NCBI RefSeq assembly: GCF_009982895.1
Contig: NZ_WXZL01000010.1
Location: 1-64,000, forward strand
From: Deinococcus alpinitundrae
GTDB lineage: Bacteria > Deinococcota > Deinococci > Deinococcales > Deinococcaceae
Length of the DNA stretch: 64,000 bases
Direction of reading: 5' to 3'
Each line of letters opens with the position of its first letter. Within the stretch, counting starts at the first letter, position 1. Of the stretch, positions 31,731 to 42,905 are shown piece by piece. The notes beneath the pieces are model-generated. The model was not told the origin of the DNA, searched no databases, and saw nothing but the letters and a program-made list of their open reading frames with translations. A program made the position numbers and the translations under genes.

Positions 31731-31812
31731 GCCGCTGACCTGGGGCTACATGGACGCTGCCGCCGTGCGCTGAGAGTGTGAGATTTCTGTCATTAGCGGA
31801 TGATTAGACTTC

Positions 31813-31824
31813 GAACAGTTGTTC
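31813..31824. promoter_or_regulatory. GAAC-N4-GTTC dyad upstream of DUF4388 gene
   Basis: GAACAGTTGTTC, a dyad with the GAAC-N4-GTTC shape of Gram-positive LexA boxes, 118 bp before ATG 31943. Internal bases do not fit that consensus well, so this is only a candidate site. Confidence 0.25.
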
Positions 31825-31942
31825 AGTCTGCTCTGCGCTTTTGATCACCCGCCTGATCACTCCACGCACGCTGAGTTCCGTATTCCGGCGGACTGCGCCG
31901 CATCCCCGCTGATCCATCTGGCGCTGCTTTTCCGGAGGCCCC

Positions 31943-32623
31943 ATGACCCTGCTCGGCACGTTGGAACAATCCGCCTTCATCGACCTGTTCAAGTTCATCC
32001 AACACCAGCACGGGACCCTACTGCTGCATCAGGCCTACCAGGGGCGCACGCTGGAACTGTACCTGGAAGCGGGGCAACTGCGCGCCCTCTACGCCGACGG
32101 CTTTCAGATTCAGGAGCAGTTGCGGGTGCGCGAGGTCGCCTACCACCTGGTCACGCAGCCGGTCAGCGCCTTCGAGTTCGACAACCGCAAAGTGCAGCCC
32201 GGCGAGAAGTTGTGGCTGGACCTGAATCTGGGCGAGCTGCTCGGCAAAGCGGCCCGGAGCGCGCAGGTTCCCGAAGACCAGCTCCCGGAACCCCAGGAGA
32301 AGTTCATGGCCGAGCCGCTGACGCGCCGGGTACCCGAGACGCTGGAGGGGTGCTGGCAGCAGCTTCGGCCACTGCTGCGGGCCGGGGCGAGCGCCGCCGA
32401 CGTGGCCCAGCACCTGCCGTACAGCGAGCGCGAGGCCCGGCTGATGCTGCGCGACCTGCGCGCTGTCGGGCTGATCGTGCCGCAGCGCCAACTGGCCGTC
32501 CGGCAGCAGTTCGCTGCCCAGCTCCGGGCCACGGCGGCAGAACCACCGGTCCCAGAGCCGGTCGGCGCGCACGCCAGCAGCCTGCGGGCCACCCTCAAGC
32601 GGCTGAGCGAGTCTTTTCACTGA
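31943..32623 (+). CDS. DUF4388 domain protein
   Basis: A 226-residue cytoplasmic protein. Residues 1 to about 105 match the DUF4388 (PatA N-terminal-like) pattern: L-L-G-T-L-E-Q-S-A-F-I-D-L-F-K-F-I, G-T-L-L-L, A-G-Q-L-R-A-L-Y-A-D. Residues about 130-180 form a small helical domain (A-A-D-V-A-Q-H-L-P-Y-S-E-R-E-A-R) like a winged helix. DUF4388 proteins are common in Deinococcus-Thermus and linked to signalling and gliding or pilus control. GGAGG precedes ATG 31943. Confidence 0.82.
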   Translation: MTLLGTLEQSAFIDLFKFIQHQHGTLLLHQAYQGRTLELYLEAGQLRALYADGFQIQEQLRVREVAYHLVTQPVSAFEFDNRKVQPGEKLWLDLNLGELLGKAARSAQVPEDQLPEPQEKFMAEPLTRRVPETLEGCWQQLRPLLRAGASAADVAQHLPYSEREARLMLRDLRAVGLIVPQRQLAVRQQFAAQLRATAAEPPVPEPVGAHASSLRATLKRLSESFH

Positions 32624-32644
32624 AGCTGGAAACGGTTCAGCAGG

Positions 32645-32693
32645 CACCGGCGAACAGCCCGTCCAAGAAGTCTGGACGGGCTGTTCGCCGGTG
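32645..32693. terminator. 21-bp perfect-stem hairpin between convergent genes
   Basis: Arms 32645-32665 and 32673-32693 are perfect reverse complements with a 7-base loop (AGAAGTC). It starts 22 bp after the DUF4388 stop and lies 156 bp from the converging catalase stop. No U-run is present. It probably ends transcription from both sides. Confidence 0.6.
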
Positions 32694-32848
32694 GGCAGGC
32701 AAGAATTCTCGATTCAAGCGATTTCCGTCCAATTCGTTCTAAAAATGGAACCCCGCCATTTCTAGAACTCCTTTCCCAGCAACCGCTTTCCTTCTGCCAT
32801 TGATCGGGTCAACAGTGATGGCATCACTGAGTAACCAGAATTCTTGAT

Positions 32849-35002
32849 TCAGGCCGGCACGAGGTCGCCAGAACGGTTCCAGAAGCGGTGCTGGGCCAGC
32901 CCATTCAGGAAATCGTCAGTGGACGCCTTGGACAGCTCGAAGACGCCCTGCTCGGCACCCAGCGGCACGCCCGCCTGCTTCAGCAGCGCTGCCGCGTCGG
33001 CACTGGCCGCCAGCGGCTTGCCGTGCTTGTAGGCCTGGGCCACGAAGCGCACGGCGTCGCCCAGTGTGCCCAGCGTCTTGAGGCTGGCCGCGCCGCCCGG
33101 CAGGTACACCGCATCGTACACGACGGAAGGGGTGGTTAGCACCGTCTTGTCCACCGGGGCGCTGCCACCTTCGCCTTTCAGCTGGCCCAGATGGGTGCCG
33201 ACGACCTCGGCCAGTGCGCCCTGGGCTTCCAGCGCCGCTTTCATGGCCTCGATATCGGCAATCCGCACGCCGTCGGCGGCCAGAATCGCCACTTTGCGGC
33301 CCTGAATGGAGGGCGGTGCGGTGTTGTGCTCTACCATGCTCAGGGCCGCGTCGCGCTGCAAGCCGCCCGACGCGGTGGTCGGGGTCGTCGCCCCGGCGAG
33401 CAGCTTCATCAGCTCGGCGTCGGTGGGCAGCGGCCCGGCCACATCCAGTTCGCCCAGCGCGGCGGCCACCTGATCGCCCAGCACCGCGTTGATGCGGCGC
33501 AGGTGATCAATCATCTTCAGGCGAATGTCGCGGGTTTCGACTTTACCCAGCTCGAACTGCTGCGCGCGCACGATGTGCATTTTCTCGACCGGCGACATCG
33601 AGTTCCAGAACAGCTGGGCCTGCCCGTAATGGTCGGCAAAGCTCTCGGCCCGCTGGCGAATCTTGGTGCCTTCCATCGCTTCCGGGTAGCTGACGAAGCC
33701 CCCCTTGTCGGCCGGTACCTCCGCCGGTTGCCCGCCGCCCAGCGAGTTGGGGTGGTAGGCGACCCGGCCTGGATTGACGGTCCGGCGCATCTGGCCGTCG
33801 CGCTGGTGATTTGCTACAGGCGCGAGCGAGCGGTTGATCGGCAACTCGGTCCAGTTGGGTGTGCCCAGGCGGCTGATCTGGGTATCGAGGTACGAGAACA
33901 ACCGGCCCTGCAAGAGAGGGTCGTCGCTGAAATCCATCCCCGGCACCAGGTTGGTGGGCATGAAGGCGACCTGTTCGGTTTCGGAGAAGTAGTTGTCGGG
34001 GTTGCGGTCCAGCGTCATCTTGCCGACCCGCTTGACCGGCACCAGCGCTTCAGGAATCAGTTTGGTGGCGTCGAGCACGTCGAAGTCGAAGGCGGCGGCC
34101 TGCGCCTCACTGAAGATCTGCAAGCCGAGTTCCCATTCCAGCGGCTGCCCCAGCTCGATGCTGTCCCACATATTGCGGCGGTGAAAATCGGGGTCGCGCC
34201 CGGCCAGTTCCTGCGCCTCGTCCCACACCAGCGAGTGAAGGCCCGCCAGCGGCTTCCAGTGAAACTTGACGAAGTGCGACTGCCCCTGCGCGTTGATCAG
34301 CCGGAAGGTGTGCACGCCGAAGCCTTCCATGTTGGCGAACGAGCGCGGAATGGCCCGGTCACTCATCACCCACATCAGCATGTGCATGGTTTCGGGCGTC
34401 AACGACACGAAGTCGTAGAAGGTGTCGTGGGCACTGGCCGCCTGCGGAATCTCGCGGTGCGGCTCGGGCTTGACCGAGTGGATCAAATCGGGAAACTTGA
34501 TGGCGTCCTGAATGAAAAACGGCGGAATGTTGTTGCCCACCAAGTCCCAATTGCCCTCCTCGGTGTAGAACTTGACCGCGAAGCCGCGCACGTCGCGGGC
34601 GGTGTCGGCCGAGCCACGCGATCCGGCCACCGTCGAAAAGCGCACGAACACTGGCGTCTGGCGGCTCGGGTCGGTCAGCACCTTTGCTACCGTGAACTCG
34701 GCGAGCGAATCGTCATACACCTGGAAGGTGCCGTGCGCGCCCGCGCCGCGGGCATGCACCACCCGTTCGGGGATGCGTTCGTGGTCGAAGTGGCTGATCT
34801 TCTCGCGCAGCAGGAAGTCTTCCAGCAAGCTGGGGCCGCGCACGCCCGCCCTGAGCGAATTCTGGTCGTCGCTGATGGCGTGCCCGAGGTTGTCGGTCAG
34901 CTGGGGACCGGGCGGCTGGGTGGCCTGCTGAACGGTCGACAGTTGACTGCTGCGGCGCTGGGCCTTGGTCTGTTCGGGCTGCTTGGTGTGGTCGTCCTTC
35001 AT
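32849..35002 (-). CDS. katE: Large-subunit monofunctional catalase (HPII type)
   Basis: Heme catalase of 717 residues. Long N-terminal arm, then R-V-V-H-A-R-G (distal catalytic His), [11 protein letters not shown] (catalytic Asn) and R-L-F-S-Y-L-D-T-Q (proximal heme Tyr). The last ~150 residues form the flavodoxin/PfpI-like domain of large catalases ([19 protein letters not shown]). It disproportionates hydrogen peroxide, fitting a radiation- and oxidation-resistant host. The start is ATG 35002, which follows a GAGGGGGAG stretch; the frame upstream to 35050 has no family match. Confidence 0.95.
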   Translation of the reverse strand: MKDDHTKQPEQTKAQRRSSQLSTVQQATQPPGPQLTDNLGHAISDDQNSLRAGVRGPSLLEDFLLREKISHFDHERIPERVVHARGAGAHGTFQVYDDSLAEFTVAKVLTDPSRQTPVFVRFSTVAGSRGSADTARDVRGFAVKFYTEEGNWDLVGNNIPPFFIQDAIKFPDLIHSVKPEPHREIPQAASAHDTFYDFVSLTPETMHMLMWVMSDRAIPRSFANMEGFGVHTFRLINAQGQSHFVKFHWKPLAGLHSLVWDEAQELAGRDPDFHRRNMWDSIELGQPLEWELGLQIFSEAQAAAFDFDVLDATKLIPEALVPVKRVGKMTLDRNPDNYFSETEQVAFMPTNLVPGMDFSDDPLLQGRLFSYLDTQISRLGTPNWTELPINRSLAPVANHQRDGQMRRTVNPGRVAYHPNSLGGGQPAEVPADKGGFVSYPEAMEGTKIRQRAESFADHYGQAQLFWNSMSPVEKMHIVRAQQFELGKVETRDIRLKMIDHLRRINAVLGDQVAAALGELDVAGPLPTDAELMKLLAGATTPTTASGGLQRDAALSMVEHNTAPPSIQGRKVAILAADGVRIADIEAMKAALEAQGALAEVVGTHLGQLKGEGGSAPVDKTVLTTPSVVYDAVYLPGGAASLKTLGTLGDAVRFVAQAYKHGKPLAASADAAALLKQAGVPLGAEQGVFELSKASTDDFLNGLAQHRFWNRSGDLVPA

Positions 35003-35301
35003 ATGCTCCCCCTCACGGGTGGCCGCGCCGGATGAGCGGACGGCTACCATTGAAGGGGGTTATAAACCGGCGGTATTAAACGAACGTCAGATCTACCCAC
35101 AAGGTAAAGCGCCGCTCAACGGCGGAGCATGGTACCGCGGCTGTTCTTCTAGATCGGATGAAGCCGGGTTTAAGTGACCCTCGGAAAAGCGACCTGAAAG
35201 GCTGTGTACTGCTGGATACGGTCCCCGATCAAATCGTTTCAGGGGAGCCGACGCCAGCAGAACACCCTACCGGACGTGGAAGAGGCAAATCGGAGTTCGT
35301 A
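35003..35301. other. Upstream region of the catalase gene
   Basis: A 299-bp stretch between catalase and the lipoprotein stop. Apart from the catalase ribosome site and a weak leftward -10-like TATAAC (35064 to 35059) I see nothing. Confidence 0.35.
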
Positions 35302-35793
35302 TCAGAACTGCAAAGCGTAGGCCGCACCGTCGCTGCCCTGGCAGTCGCCCACGCCGTGTCCGCTGGCGTCTGCTTGAAAGGTGCAGATGAGCGTTTTGAC
35401 GGCGGCAGCATCGAGCTTGAGGGTCTTGACAATCAGGTTGCCGGGCCGGGCCACGTTGCGGGCCGGGGCGCTGAAGCCCATGCCGGAACCGTGCCGGAAA
35501 AAGCCCCCACCGGAGCTGAAACCGCCGCTTAGGCCAAAGCGCAGATTGACTGGATCCGCGTTGCCGATCACGCTGTACTGGCCGCTGTAAAGTTCCTGGC
35601 CGAGCTGCACCGTCACGTTGTCGGGCATGCCGGGCGTGGCGGCGCGCGCCTGGAAGCCGCCGAGAAATACCACCCGGCCCTCCTGCCCGCTGACGGTATT
35701 GACGAGACGGCCCGCCGTGTCAGTTATGGTGGGCGCGCAGGCCGCCAGTACACTGGCCGACACCACAGCGAGAAGAAGGGCAGAGCGGTTCAT
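35302..35793 (-). CDS. Predicted lipoprotein of unknown function
   Basis: A 163-residue protein with a clean lipoprotein signal (M-N-R-S-A-L-L-L-A-V, lipobox S-V-L-A-A-C with C19). The mature part has a Gly/Ser/Phe-rich middle (G-G-F-S-S-G-G-G-F-F-R-H-G) and two late cysteines (L-I-C-T-F, G-D-C-Q-G). No family recognised. Start at ATG 35793 with TATCAT five bases upstream. Confidence 0.75.
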   Translation of the reverse strand: MNRSALLLAVVSASVLAACAPTITDTAGRLVNTVSGQEGRVVFLGGFQARAATPGMPDNVTVQLGQELYSGQYSVIGNADPVNLRFGLSGGFSSGGGFFRHGSGMGFSAPARNVARPGNLIVKTLKLDAAAVKTLICTFQADASGHGVGDCQGSDGAAYALQF

Positions 35794-35798
35794 GCTTC

Positions 35799-35804
35799 AT
35801 GATA
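35799..35804 (-). promoter_or_regulatory. -10 element, leaderless lipoprotein mRNA
   Basis: TATCAT on the minus strand, five bases before the ATG at 35793. Confidence 0.45.
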
Positions 35805-35879
35805 GCTCCGGCGAACTGGCAGGCGGCTGAGAGAACCCCCGAATGTCCCCACCCGCCATTCACCCGCGCCCGCTTGCGC

Positions 35880-35885
35880 TAGCCT
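35880..35885 (+). promoter_or_regulatory. -10 element, leaderless methyltransferase mRNA
   Basis: TAGCCT, eight bases before the ATG at 35894, slightly longer spacing than the others. Confidence 0.4.
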
Positions 35886-35893
35886 GAGCCGCC

Positions 35894-37261
35894 ATGAAGC
35901 TTCGATCCAGCCGCCGACCCCCCAGTGCCCACGACCCCAGTGCCCGGCACCCCGGTACTCCGCACCCGAGTGCCCAGCCGCCGACCGCCACGCCCGACCG
36001 ACTCATTCTCGACATCGAGAAGGTCGTGGCGGGTGGTCTGGGGCTGGCCCGGCACGCGGGCGGCGTGGTGCTGGTGCGTGGCGCGCTCGGCGGCGAGCAG
36101 GTCGAAGCTCAGGTCAGGGCGGCGCGGGGGGTGCGCCAGGGCCGCCTGCTGCGGGTGCTGCGGCCCAGCCCTGACCGGGTGGACGCCCCCGAGCTGCCCA
36201 CCACGGATCTGGCCCACGCCAGCTACCCGGCACAGCTCGGCATCAAGCGCGAACTGGTGGAAGAAGCCCTGAGCCGCATCGCCAGACTGGACATCGCCAA
36301 GCTGGCCCATCCGGTGGCCGCGACGGTGGCGAGTCCCCGGCAGTGGCAGTACCGCAACAGCGCGCAGTACCTGATCACGCCCGGCGGCCTGGCCTACCGC
36401 GAGCGCAGTGGGCCGGGCGTTCGGCGGCTGGACGGCCCCGACCCGCTGCTCATGGAAGCGGTGCAGGCGGTGATGGCGCGGCTCAACCCTGCGCTTCTCG
36501 ACCCGGCCCAGGAAATCGCCTTCCGGGGCAGCCGCCTGAGCGGCGAGGTGGTCGTTACCCTGATCGGTCCCGGCGAGCCGCGCCAGTACCTGCGGGCCTC
36601 GGATCACCTGCTTGACGCGGGCGTGGTCGGGGTGTCCCTGGCGAGTCCGGCCACTCAACCGGCGGGGCGGCGCTTCTCGGCGGGCGTCAAGCTGATCGCT
36701 GGGGAAGCCACCATCCTGGAGCAGCTCGGTGACGTGCAGGTGAGCCTGTCGGCCTCCGGCTTCGCGCAAATCAACCCCGAGGCGGCGGGGCTGGCCTACC
36801 GGCTGGCGGCGCAATTGGCAGGCAGCGGCGAGCGGGCCACCGACCTCTACGGCGGCAGCGGCGCGATTGGCCGCCACCTGGCGCACACCTTCGCGCAGGT
36901 GCTGGTGCTCGACACGGCTTCGGAAGCGCTCAAGCGCGGCCAGCGCGACGTCCTGCGCAGCGGTGAACGCAACGTGGTGTTTCGCCGCACCGATGCGGAC
37001 GTCGGCGTCGGCCCACCGCTGCCCGAGGCCGACGTGATCGTGGTTGATCCGCCACGCGCGGGGCTGAGTTCGGAAGCCCGCCACGCCATCGACGCCGCCG
37101 CTGCCCGGACGCTGATCTACGTGTCGTGCGACCCGGCCACCTGGGCACGCGACGTGGGCGATCTGGTCAACCGGGGCTGGCAGCTCGGTGAGGTGGTGCC
37201 GCACGACTTCTATCCGCAGACCAGCCACGTGGAAGTCGTCAGCCGCCTGACCCGGCGCTAA
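35894..37261 (+). CDS. RNA (uracil-5-)-methyltransferase, TrmA/RumA family
   Basis: SAM-dependent methyltransferase of 455 residues making 5-methyluridine in rRNA or tRNA. A Pro/His-rich N-terminal tail (about 1-33) is followed by a TRAM-like domain (about 35-95), SAM-binding [18 protein letters not shown], and the nucleophilic cysteine in I-Y-V-S-C-D-P-A-T. The four Fe-S cysteines of RumA are missing: where C-G-G-C is usual, this protein has T-T-D-L-A-H-A. It belongs to the cluster-less branch. Start ATG 35894; a later start past the Pro-rich tail is conceivable. Confidence 0.9.
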   Translation: MKLRSSRRPPSAHDPSARHPGTPHPSAQPPTATPDRLILDIEKVVAGGLGLARHAGGVVLVRGALGGEQVEAQVRAARGVRQGRLLRVLRPSPDRVDAPELPTTDLAHASYPAQLGIKRELVEEALSRIARLDIAKLAHPVAATVASPRQWQYRNSAQYLITPGGLAYRERSGPGVRRLDGPDPLLMEAVQAVMARLNPALLDPAQEIAFRGSRLSGEVVVTLIGPGEPRQYLRASDHLLDAGVVGVSLASPATQPAGRRFSAGVKLIAGEATILEQLGDVQVSLSASGFAQINPEAAGLAYRLAAQLAGSGERATDLYGGSGAIGRHLAHTFAQVLVLDTASEALKRGQRDVLRSGERNVVFRRTDADVGVGPPLPEADVIVVDPPRAGLSSEARHAIDAAAARTLIYVSCDPATWARDVGDLVNRGWQLGEVVPHDFYPQTSHVEVVSRLTRR

Positions 37262-37307
37262 ATTCGCCGCGACCGCCTTCGCCTGTCTTCACTCGTCCTG
37301 TACTCCC

Positions 37308-38117
37308 TCAGCCTGGGCCGATCTCACCTGCCGCCAGCAAGCGCTCCAGCACAGCGGCCACACCGCCCTCGTCGTTGCTGAGGGTCAACTCGCTTGCCGC
37401 CGCCTTCACCCCGGCATCGGCGTTGGCGACGGCCACCCCACGCCCGGCCCAGGTCAGCAGCGGCAGGTCGTTGGGCGCGTCCCCGAAGGCAATGACCTCG
37501 GCGGCCTGAATCTCCAGCGCAGCGCACAGCTGTGCGAGCGCCGCACTTTTATGCACACCGCGCAGAGCGATCTCGGCGAAGGGTGCACCACTGGTGGAGG
37601 CGTGGAGGTCCTGGCCGCAGCAGGCGTTGATCAACTCCGCCAGGGCCACGGGAGAGCGGGTGGCCGAGCGGGCGATCACCTTCAGCACGGGGGGGCCACT
37701 GTCCAGCACATTGAGCACGTCATTCACACTGTCCGGCGCGGCGCGGTAGGCGATTTCGGCACGCATATCGCTGCCCCATTCCAGCGCCAGGCCAATGTCG
37801 GGACAAACCGAGCGCAACAGTGGCACGGCGCGGCGCAGCACCCCCGGCGGTACCGGAAAGAGCGACTCCGCGCCGCCGTCGGAGAGGCGGTGAATGGCCG
37901 CGCCGTTGCTGCAAATGACGTGGCCTTCCAGGCCGAGTTCACTGGCCAGCGGCAGCACCGTCCTTGAGGGCCGCCCGGTGATCAGCACCACCACGCCGCC
38001 CGCCGCCTGCACACCCGCAAGGGCGGCGCGGCTGCGCCCGCTGACCTCACCTGCCGTGTCGAGCAGCGTGCCGTCCAGATCGGTGGCGATGAGCCGCAGC
38101 GTACTGGCACGGGGCAT
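37308..38117 (-). CDS. Cof-type HAD-IIB phosphatase
   Basis: Haloacid-dehalogenase-type sugar/nucleotide phosphatase of 269 residues. Motif I D-L-D-G-T-L-L (Asp nucleophile and general acid), motif II I-T-G-R-P, and the late motifs with G-D-A-P-N-D (metal Asp). The cap between motifs II and III is the IIB type. Broad substrate range is usual in this family. Its ATG overlaps the acpS stop, so the two are co-translated. Confidence 0.9.
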   Translation of the reverse strand: MPRASTLRLIATDLDGTLLDTAGEVSGRSRAALAGVQAAGGVVVLITGRPSRTVLPLASELGLEGHVICSNGAAIHRLSDGGAESLFPVPPGVLRRAVPLLRSVCPDIGLALEWGSDMRAEIAYRAAPDSVNDVLNVLDSGPPVLKVIARSATRSPVALAELINACCGQDLHASTSGAPFAEIALRGVHKSAALAQLCAALEIQAAEVIAFGDAPNDLPLLTWAGRGVAVANADAGVKAAASELTLSNDEGGVAAVLERLLAAGEIGPG

Positions 38118-38500
38118 CAGCGGGCTTCCAGCAGCACCACAGCCGAGGCATGCTCACGGGTGTGGGTCAGGGTCAGGTGGGCCACCCAGCCGAGGCGCTG
38201 CATCTCCAAAGCGATGACTGGCGCAAAGCCCAGCAGCGGCGGCGCGTAGGGAAAGGGACCGCCGGGGGTGCGGGGGCGCTCTACCCACACGTCGCGCCAG
38301 CCGTGTGGACGGGGCCAGACTTTCTGAAAGGCTTCCTTGGCGGCGAAGCGGGCGGCGAAACTCGGCACCGGGTCGGCGAGTGCGCGGCAGTAGTCGAGTT
38401 CGGTGTCGGTAAACAGCTTGCCGAGACGGTGACCCTCGCGCGCCAGCAAGCCCCGGATGCGCTCCACCTCCACCAGATCATGCCCGATGGCCACGATCAC
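38117..38500 (-). CDS. acpS: Holo-[acyl-carrier-protein] synthase
   Basis: Phosphopantetheinyl transferase of 127 residues that loads CoA-derived phosphopantetheine onto ACP. The metal-binding Asp is in [10 protein letters not shown]. The second motif [10 protein letters not shown] carries the Glu and Lys. It starts at GTG 38500 with AGGAAC upstream (GTG 38494 is an alternative), 28 bp after the dehydrogenase stop. It is part of a leftward run GNAT - dehydrogenase - acpS - HAD phosphatase. Confidence 0.92.
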   Translation of the reverse strand: MIVAIGHDLVEVERIRGLLAREGHRLGKLFTDTELDYCRALADPVPSFAARFAAKEAFQKVWPRPHGWRDVWVERPRTPGGPFPYAPPLLGFAPVIALEMQRLGWVAHLTLTHTREHASAVVLLEAR

Positions 38501-38528
38501 GCGGTTCCTGCGGCGCGGCGGCCCACGG

Positions 38529-39402
38529 CTAGTAGCCTTTCTCCAGCTCGACTTTGTTGGGCGGCTCCTCGCCGCGCGCAAGCTGGCCCAGCACCCCGGC
38601 GGCGTACCCGGCGGCCCGCTGCGACATGTCTGCGGTGGTGCTGGCGATGTGCGGCGTGATCAGCACGTTGGAGCGGCCCCAGAGTGGGTCATGGTCCGGC
38701 AACGGCTCGGGGTCGGTCACGTCCAGCACCGCTCCGCCGAGGTGGCCGCTGTCGAGGGCGGTCAGCAGCGCCGCCGGATCGACGAGTTCGCCGCGCCCCA
38801 GGTTGTAGAGCCACGCGCCGGGCCGCAGCTGACCGAGCACGTCCGCGTTCACGATCTGCCGGGTGGCGTCGGTCAGCGGCAGCAGCAGCAGCAGGTCGTC
38901 GGCCATTGCCAGGGCCGCCCCGATCTCCTGCGGCGTGGAGTGGGAGCGCAGCCCGGTCAGCTGCGCGCCGAAGGGGGCCAGTAGATCGCCCAGCTCGCGC
39001 CCGATGTGGCCGTAGCCCCACACCACCACCTGCCGGTCCTTGAGGGTCCACAGCGGCCCGTGCTCCGCCGCGCCGCGCGCCCAGTGGCGGGCCTGGGCAA
39101 AGCGGATCAGCCCGCGCCCCGAGGCCAGCAGCACCGCCGCCGCGTGCTGAGCTACTGCCGCGTCGTGCAGTTCGTGGGCGTTGTAGAGCGTGACCCCCGG
39201 CGGCAGCAGGTCGGGCCAGCCGTCGATTCCGGCGGTGAGGGTCAGCACCCACTTGAGATTGGGACGGGCCAGCACCCGCTCGCGCATGGCCCTGGGCAAC
39301 CCCCAGGCCACCACCCCCGCGAAATCGCCGTCCGGCAGCTGGTCGGCGCGGTAGTAGGCCGCCTCAATGCCCGGTACGTCCAGGGCCCGAAATTCAGGCA
39401 GA

Positions 39403-39422
<20 letters not shown>
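38529..39422 (-). CDS. D-2-hydroxyacid dehydrogenase family protein
   Basis: NAD(P)-dependent dehydrogenase of 297 residues. The cofactor loop is [11 protein letters not shown] (G-x-G-x-x-G). Catalytic residues are Arg in L-G-R-G-E-L-V-D, the acid in D-V-T-D-P-E-P-L-P and His in T-P-H-I-A-S. The substrate domain is short. It probably reduces a 2-ketoacid; the specific acid is unknown. Its start overlaps the upstream GNAT gene by 20 bases. Confidence 0.88.
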
Positions 39423-39927
<505 letters not shown>

Positions 39928-40060
39928 CACCCGCCCCCACGTTGGCCCCGCCCGTTGCTCGCTCACCATCGCCCGGCATCTTATCCCGAAACCCGCGCCT
40001 GTCACGGACAACGGCATGCTCGTCAGAATGCTTGAGGTGACAGCCCTCACGTGCCGCTGC

Positions 40061-40066
40061 TAGCCT
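40061..40066 (+). promoter_or_regulatory. -10 element, leaderless cyclophilin mRNA
   Basis: TAGCCT, six bases before the ATG at 40073. Confidence 0.5.
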
Positions 40067-40072
40067 GATGAC

Positions 40073-40723
<651 letters not shown>

Positions 40724-40765
40724 GGTCACTGGGAGGGTAGCTGGGAAAGAGGAGCAGCGGGGCGC

Positions 40766-40771
40766 TAGCAT
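40766..40771 (+). promoter_or_regulatory. -10 element, leaderless aldolase mRNA
   Basis: TAGCAT, six bases before the ATG at 40778. Confidence 0.5.
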
Positions 40772-40777
40772 CTGTTC

Positions 40778-41827
40778 ATGACTGCTCAAGCTCCGATGCC
40801 CGAATCCGTCCAGCCGGTGCCCACCGCCCGCATCGATTTGCGCTCCGATACCGTGACGCTGCCCACCCCCGAAATGCGTCAGGCGATGGCCGAGGCGGTG
40901 GTCGGCGACGACGTGTACGGCGAAGACCCTACCGTCAACACCCTGCAGCAGACGGTGGCCGAACTGCTGGGCAAGGAAGCGGCGCTGTTCATGCCCTCGG
41001 GCAGCATGACCAACCAGGCGGCCATCGCCATGCATACCTCACGCGGCCAGGAAGTCATCTGCGCCGAGGGGTCGCACATCTACGAGTGGGAACTCGGCAT
41101 GATGGCGGCCTTCTCGGGGGTGGTGCCCAGGTTCGTGCCCGCCCCATTGGGCATTCCCGACCCACAGCAGGTGCGCCGGGCGGTGCGGCACAGCATTCAC
41201 CAGTCGCCCACCGGCCTGATCAGCCTGGAAAACACCCACAACAAGGCGGGCGGCACCGTCATTCCGCTGGACGTGATGCAGGCCGTTCGGGCGGTGGCCG
41301 ACGAGGAAGGGTTGCCGCTGCACCTCGACGGCGCGCGGATGGCCAACGCGGCGGCGGCGCTGGGCATGAGCCTCAAGGACGTGGCCGCTCCCTTTCACAG
41401 CGTCTCTCTGTGTCTGAGTAAGGGCCTGGGCGCGCCGGTGGGCAGCGTGCTGGCCGGATCGAAGGCCGATCTGGTGCGCGCACACCGCTACCGCAAGATG
41501 CTAGGCGGCGGCATGCGCCAGGCCGGAATTCTGGCGGCGGCGGGTCTGATCGCCCTGCGCGACGGCCCGGCGCGCCTGAGTGCCGACCACGCCCGCGCCC
41601 GCAAGCTCGCCGAGGCGCTGGTGGAAGCCGGGTACGCCGTCAACCTGAACGCCGTGCAGACCAACATCATCTACGCCACCATTCCCGGCGCTCAGCAGAA
41701 GGTGGACGCCTGGGCCGAGCAGGGTGTGCTGGCCAGCGCCCTGGACGTGGACAGCGTGCGCTTCGTGCTGCATTACCAGATCGGCGACGAGATGCTGGCG
41801 CAGGCGATCGGGGTACTGACCGCCTGA
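40778..41827 (+). CDS. ltaE: Low-specificity L-threonine aldolase
   Basis: PLP aldolase of 349 residues cleaving threonine/allo-threonine to glycine and acetaldehyde. Family opening I-D-L-R-S-D-T-V-T, then [17 protein letters not shown] (Asp binding PLP nitrogen) and the Schiff-base Lys in [12 protein letters not shown]. About 20 extra residues precede the family start. Monocistronic by its own promoter motif. Confidence 0.92.
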   Translation: MTAQAPMPESVQPVPTARIDLRSDTVTLPTPEMRQAMAEAVVGDDVYGEDPTVNTLQQTVAELLGKEAALFMPSGSMTNQAAIAMHTSRGQEVICAEGSHIYEWELGMMAAFSGVVPRFVPAPLGIPDPQQVRRAVRHSIHQSPTGLISLENTHNKAGGTVIPLDVMQAVRAVADEEGLPLHLDGARMANAAAALGMSLKDVAAPFHSVSLCLSKGLGAPVGSVLAGSKADLVRAHRYRKMLGGGMRQAGILAAAGLIALRDGPARLSADHARARKLAEALVEAGYAVNLNAVQTNIIYATIPGAQQKVDAWAEQGVLASALDVDSVRFVLHYQIGDEMLAQAIGVLTA

Positions 41828-41857
41828 ACCGGCCCACTTTCCCCGGCCCGGACAGGC

Positions 41858-41863
41858 TACCCT
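41858..41863 (+). promoter_or_regulatory. -10 element, leaderless CPBP protease mRNA
   Basis: TACCCT, six bases before the ATG at 41870. Confidence 0.5.
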
Positions 41864-41869
41864 GAAGGC

Positions 41870-42856
41870 ATGTCCGAGCTGCCGCCCACCAAGCTTCCGC
41901 ACGCCGCCGCCGAGCTGTTCGCCGACAATCTGCCGTCCGCCCAGCCCACCCCGGCCACGCCGCCGATCACGCCTGCCGAGGGCGGCTGGGCGGCCATCAT
42001 CGTGCTGGTGACGCAGAACGCGGTGTCGGCCATTGCCCTGGCACGCGGCCTGCCACTGGGTACAGCGCTGCTGCTGTCGTTCGTGGTGGTGGTGCTGGTC
42101 TTCGGCCTGACCATGCGCCGCACCGCGCTGGCCTTGCTGCGCGACGTTCGCTGGCGCACCCGGCCCAATATCGGCGTGGTGCTGGGCAGCTTCGCGCTGG
42201 CGTTCGTGGCGTCGCGGGCGCTGCTGCTGTTCGTGCTGAGCCTGTGGCCCGCCGGGGCGCAGACGGTGCCGGAATTCCTGTCGAAGGGCGCAGACGTGTG
42301 GGTGCTGCTGCTGGTGGCAGGCTTCCTGATTCCGGTGGCCGAGGAAGTGGCCTTCCGGGGCCTGCTGATGCGCGGCTTCGAGTGGGCGCGGGGGCCGGTC
42401 TTCGCTGCGCTCGTGTCCAGCTTGCTGTTCGGGCTGGCGCACGGCGCACCGGCCCAGGTCATCGCTATTTTGCCGCTGGCCTGGTTTCTGGCGCGCAGCG
42501 TGCAGTACAGCGGCTCGCTGTGGACCAGCATCAGCATTCATATTCTCAACAACGCGCTGGCGGTGGGCCTGAGCGCGTTCCTCCAGGGCAAGGACCTCAG
42601 CGCGCTGGGCGGCGACATCACCGGCGTCAGGATTCCGCTGACGCTGGGCCTGGCGAGTCTGCTCGTCGGCGTGGCTGCGCTGGTCATCGGCATGCTGTGG
42701 CTGACCCCGCGAACGTCGCCCGCGCCCGAGGTGCGTTTTCCGCGCTGGCCCGTCTGGACGCTGAGCACCGTCGTGCTGGGCGTGCTGGTGCTGGCGGCGG
42801 TGGCCCTCTCCAGCGCGCCGCTGATCTTCAAGAATCTGGACTTCAAGGGCCTGTGA
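41870..42856 (+). CDS. CPBP family intramembrane glutamic endopeptidase
   Basis: Membrane protease of 328 residues of the CAAX-protease/bacteriocin-processing (Abi) family. About eight hydrophobic segments. Conserved motifs: A-E-E-V-A-F-R-G (E-E-x-x-x-R), F-G-L-A-H-G and I-H-I-L-N-N-A in the later helices. A Pro-rich cytoplasmic N terminus precedes the first helix. Substrate unknown. The Yip1-domain gene follows 49 bp downstream and is probably co-transcribed. Confidence 0.9.
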   Translation: MSELPPTKLPHAAAELFADNLPSAQPTPATPPITPAEGGWAAIIVLVTQNAVSAIALARGLPLGTALLLSFVVVVLVFGLTMRRTALALLRDVRWRTRPNIGVVLGSFALAFVASRALLLFVLSLWPAGAQTVPEFLSKGADVWVLLLVAGFLIPVAEEVAFRGLLMRGFEWARGPVFAALVSSLLFGLAHGAPAQVIAILPLAWFLARSVQYSGSLWTSISIHILNNALAVGLSAFLQGKDLSALGGDITGVRIPLTLGLASLLVGVAALVIGMLWLTPRTSPAPEVRFPRWPVWTLSTVVLGVLVLAAVALSSAPLIFKNLDFKGL

Positions 42857-42905
42857 TGACGGCGCGTCGCACTTCTTCTCCCCCAATTCCTGCAAAGGCC
42901 CAGCC

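Noticed and set aside
33191..35035. 614-residue open frame opposite the catalase gene
   Set aside because: Catalase active-site motifs fix the coding strand.
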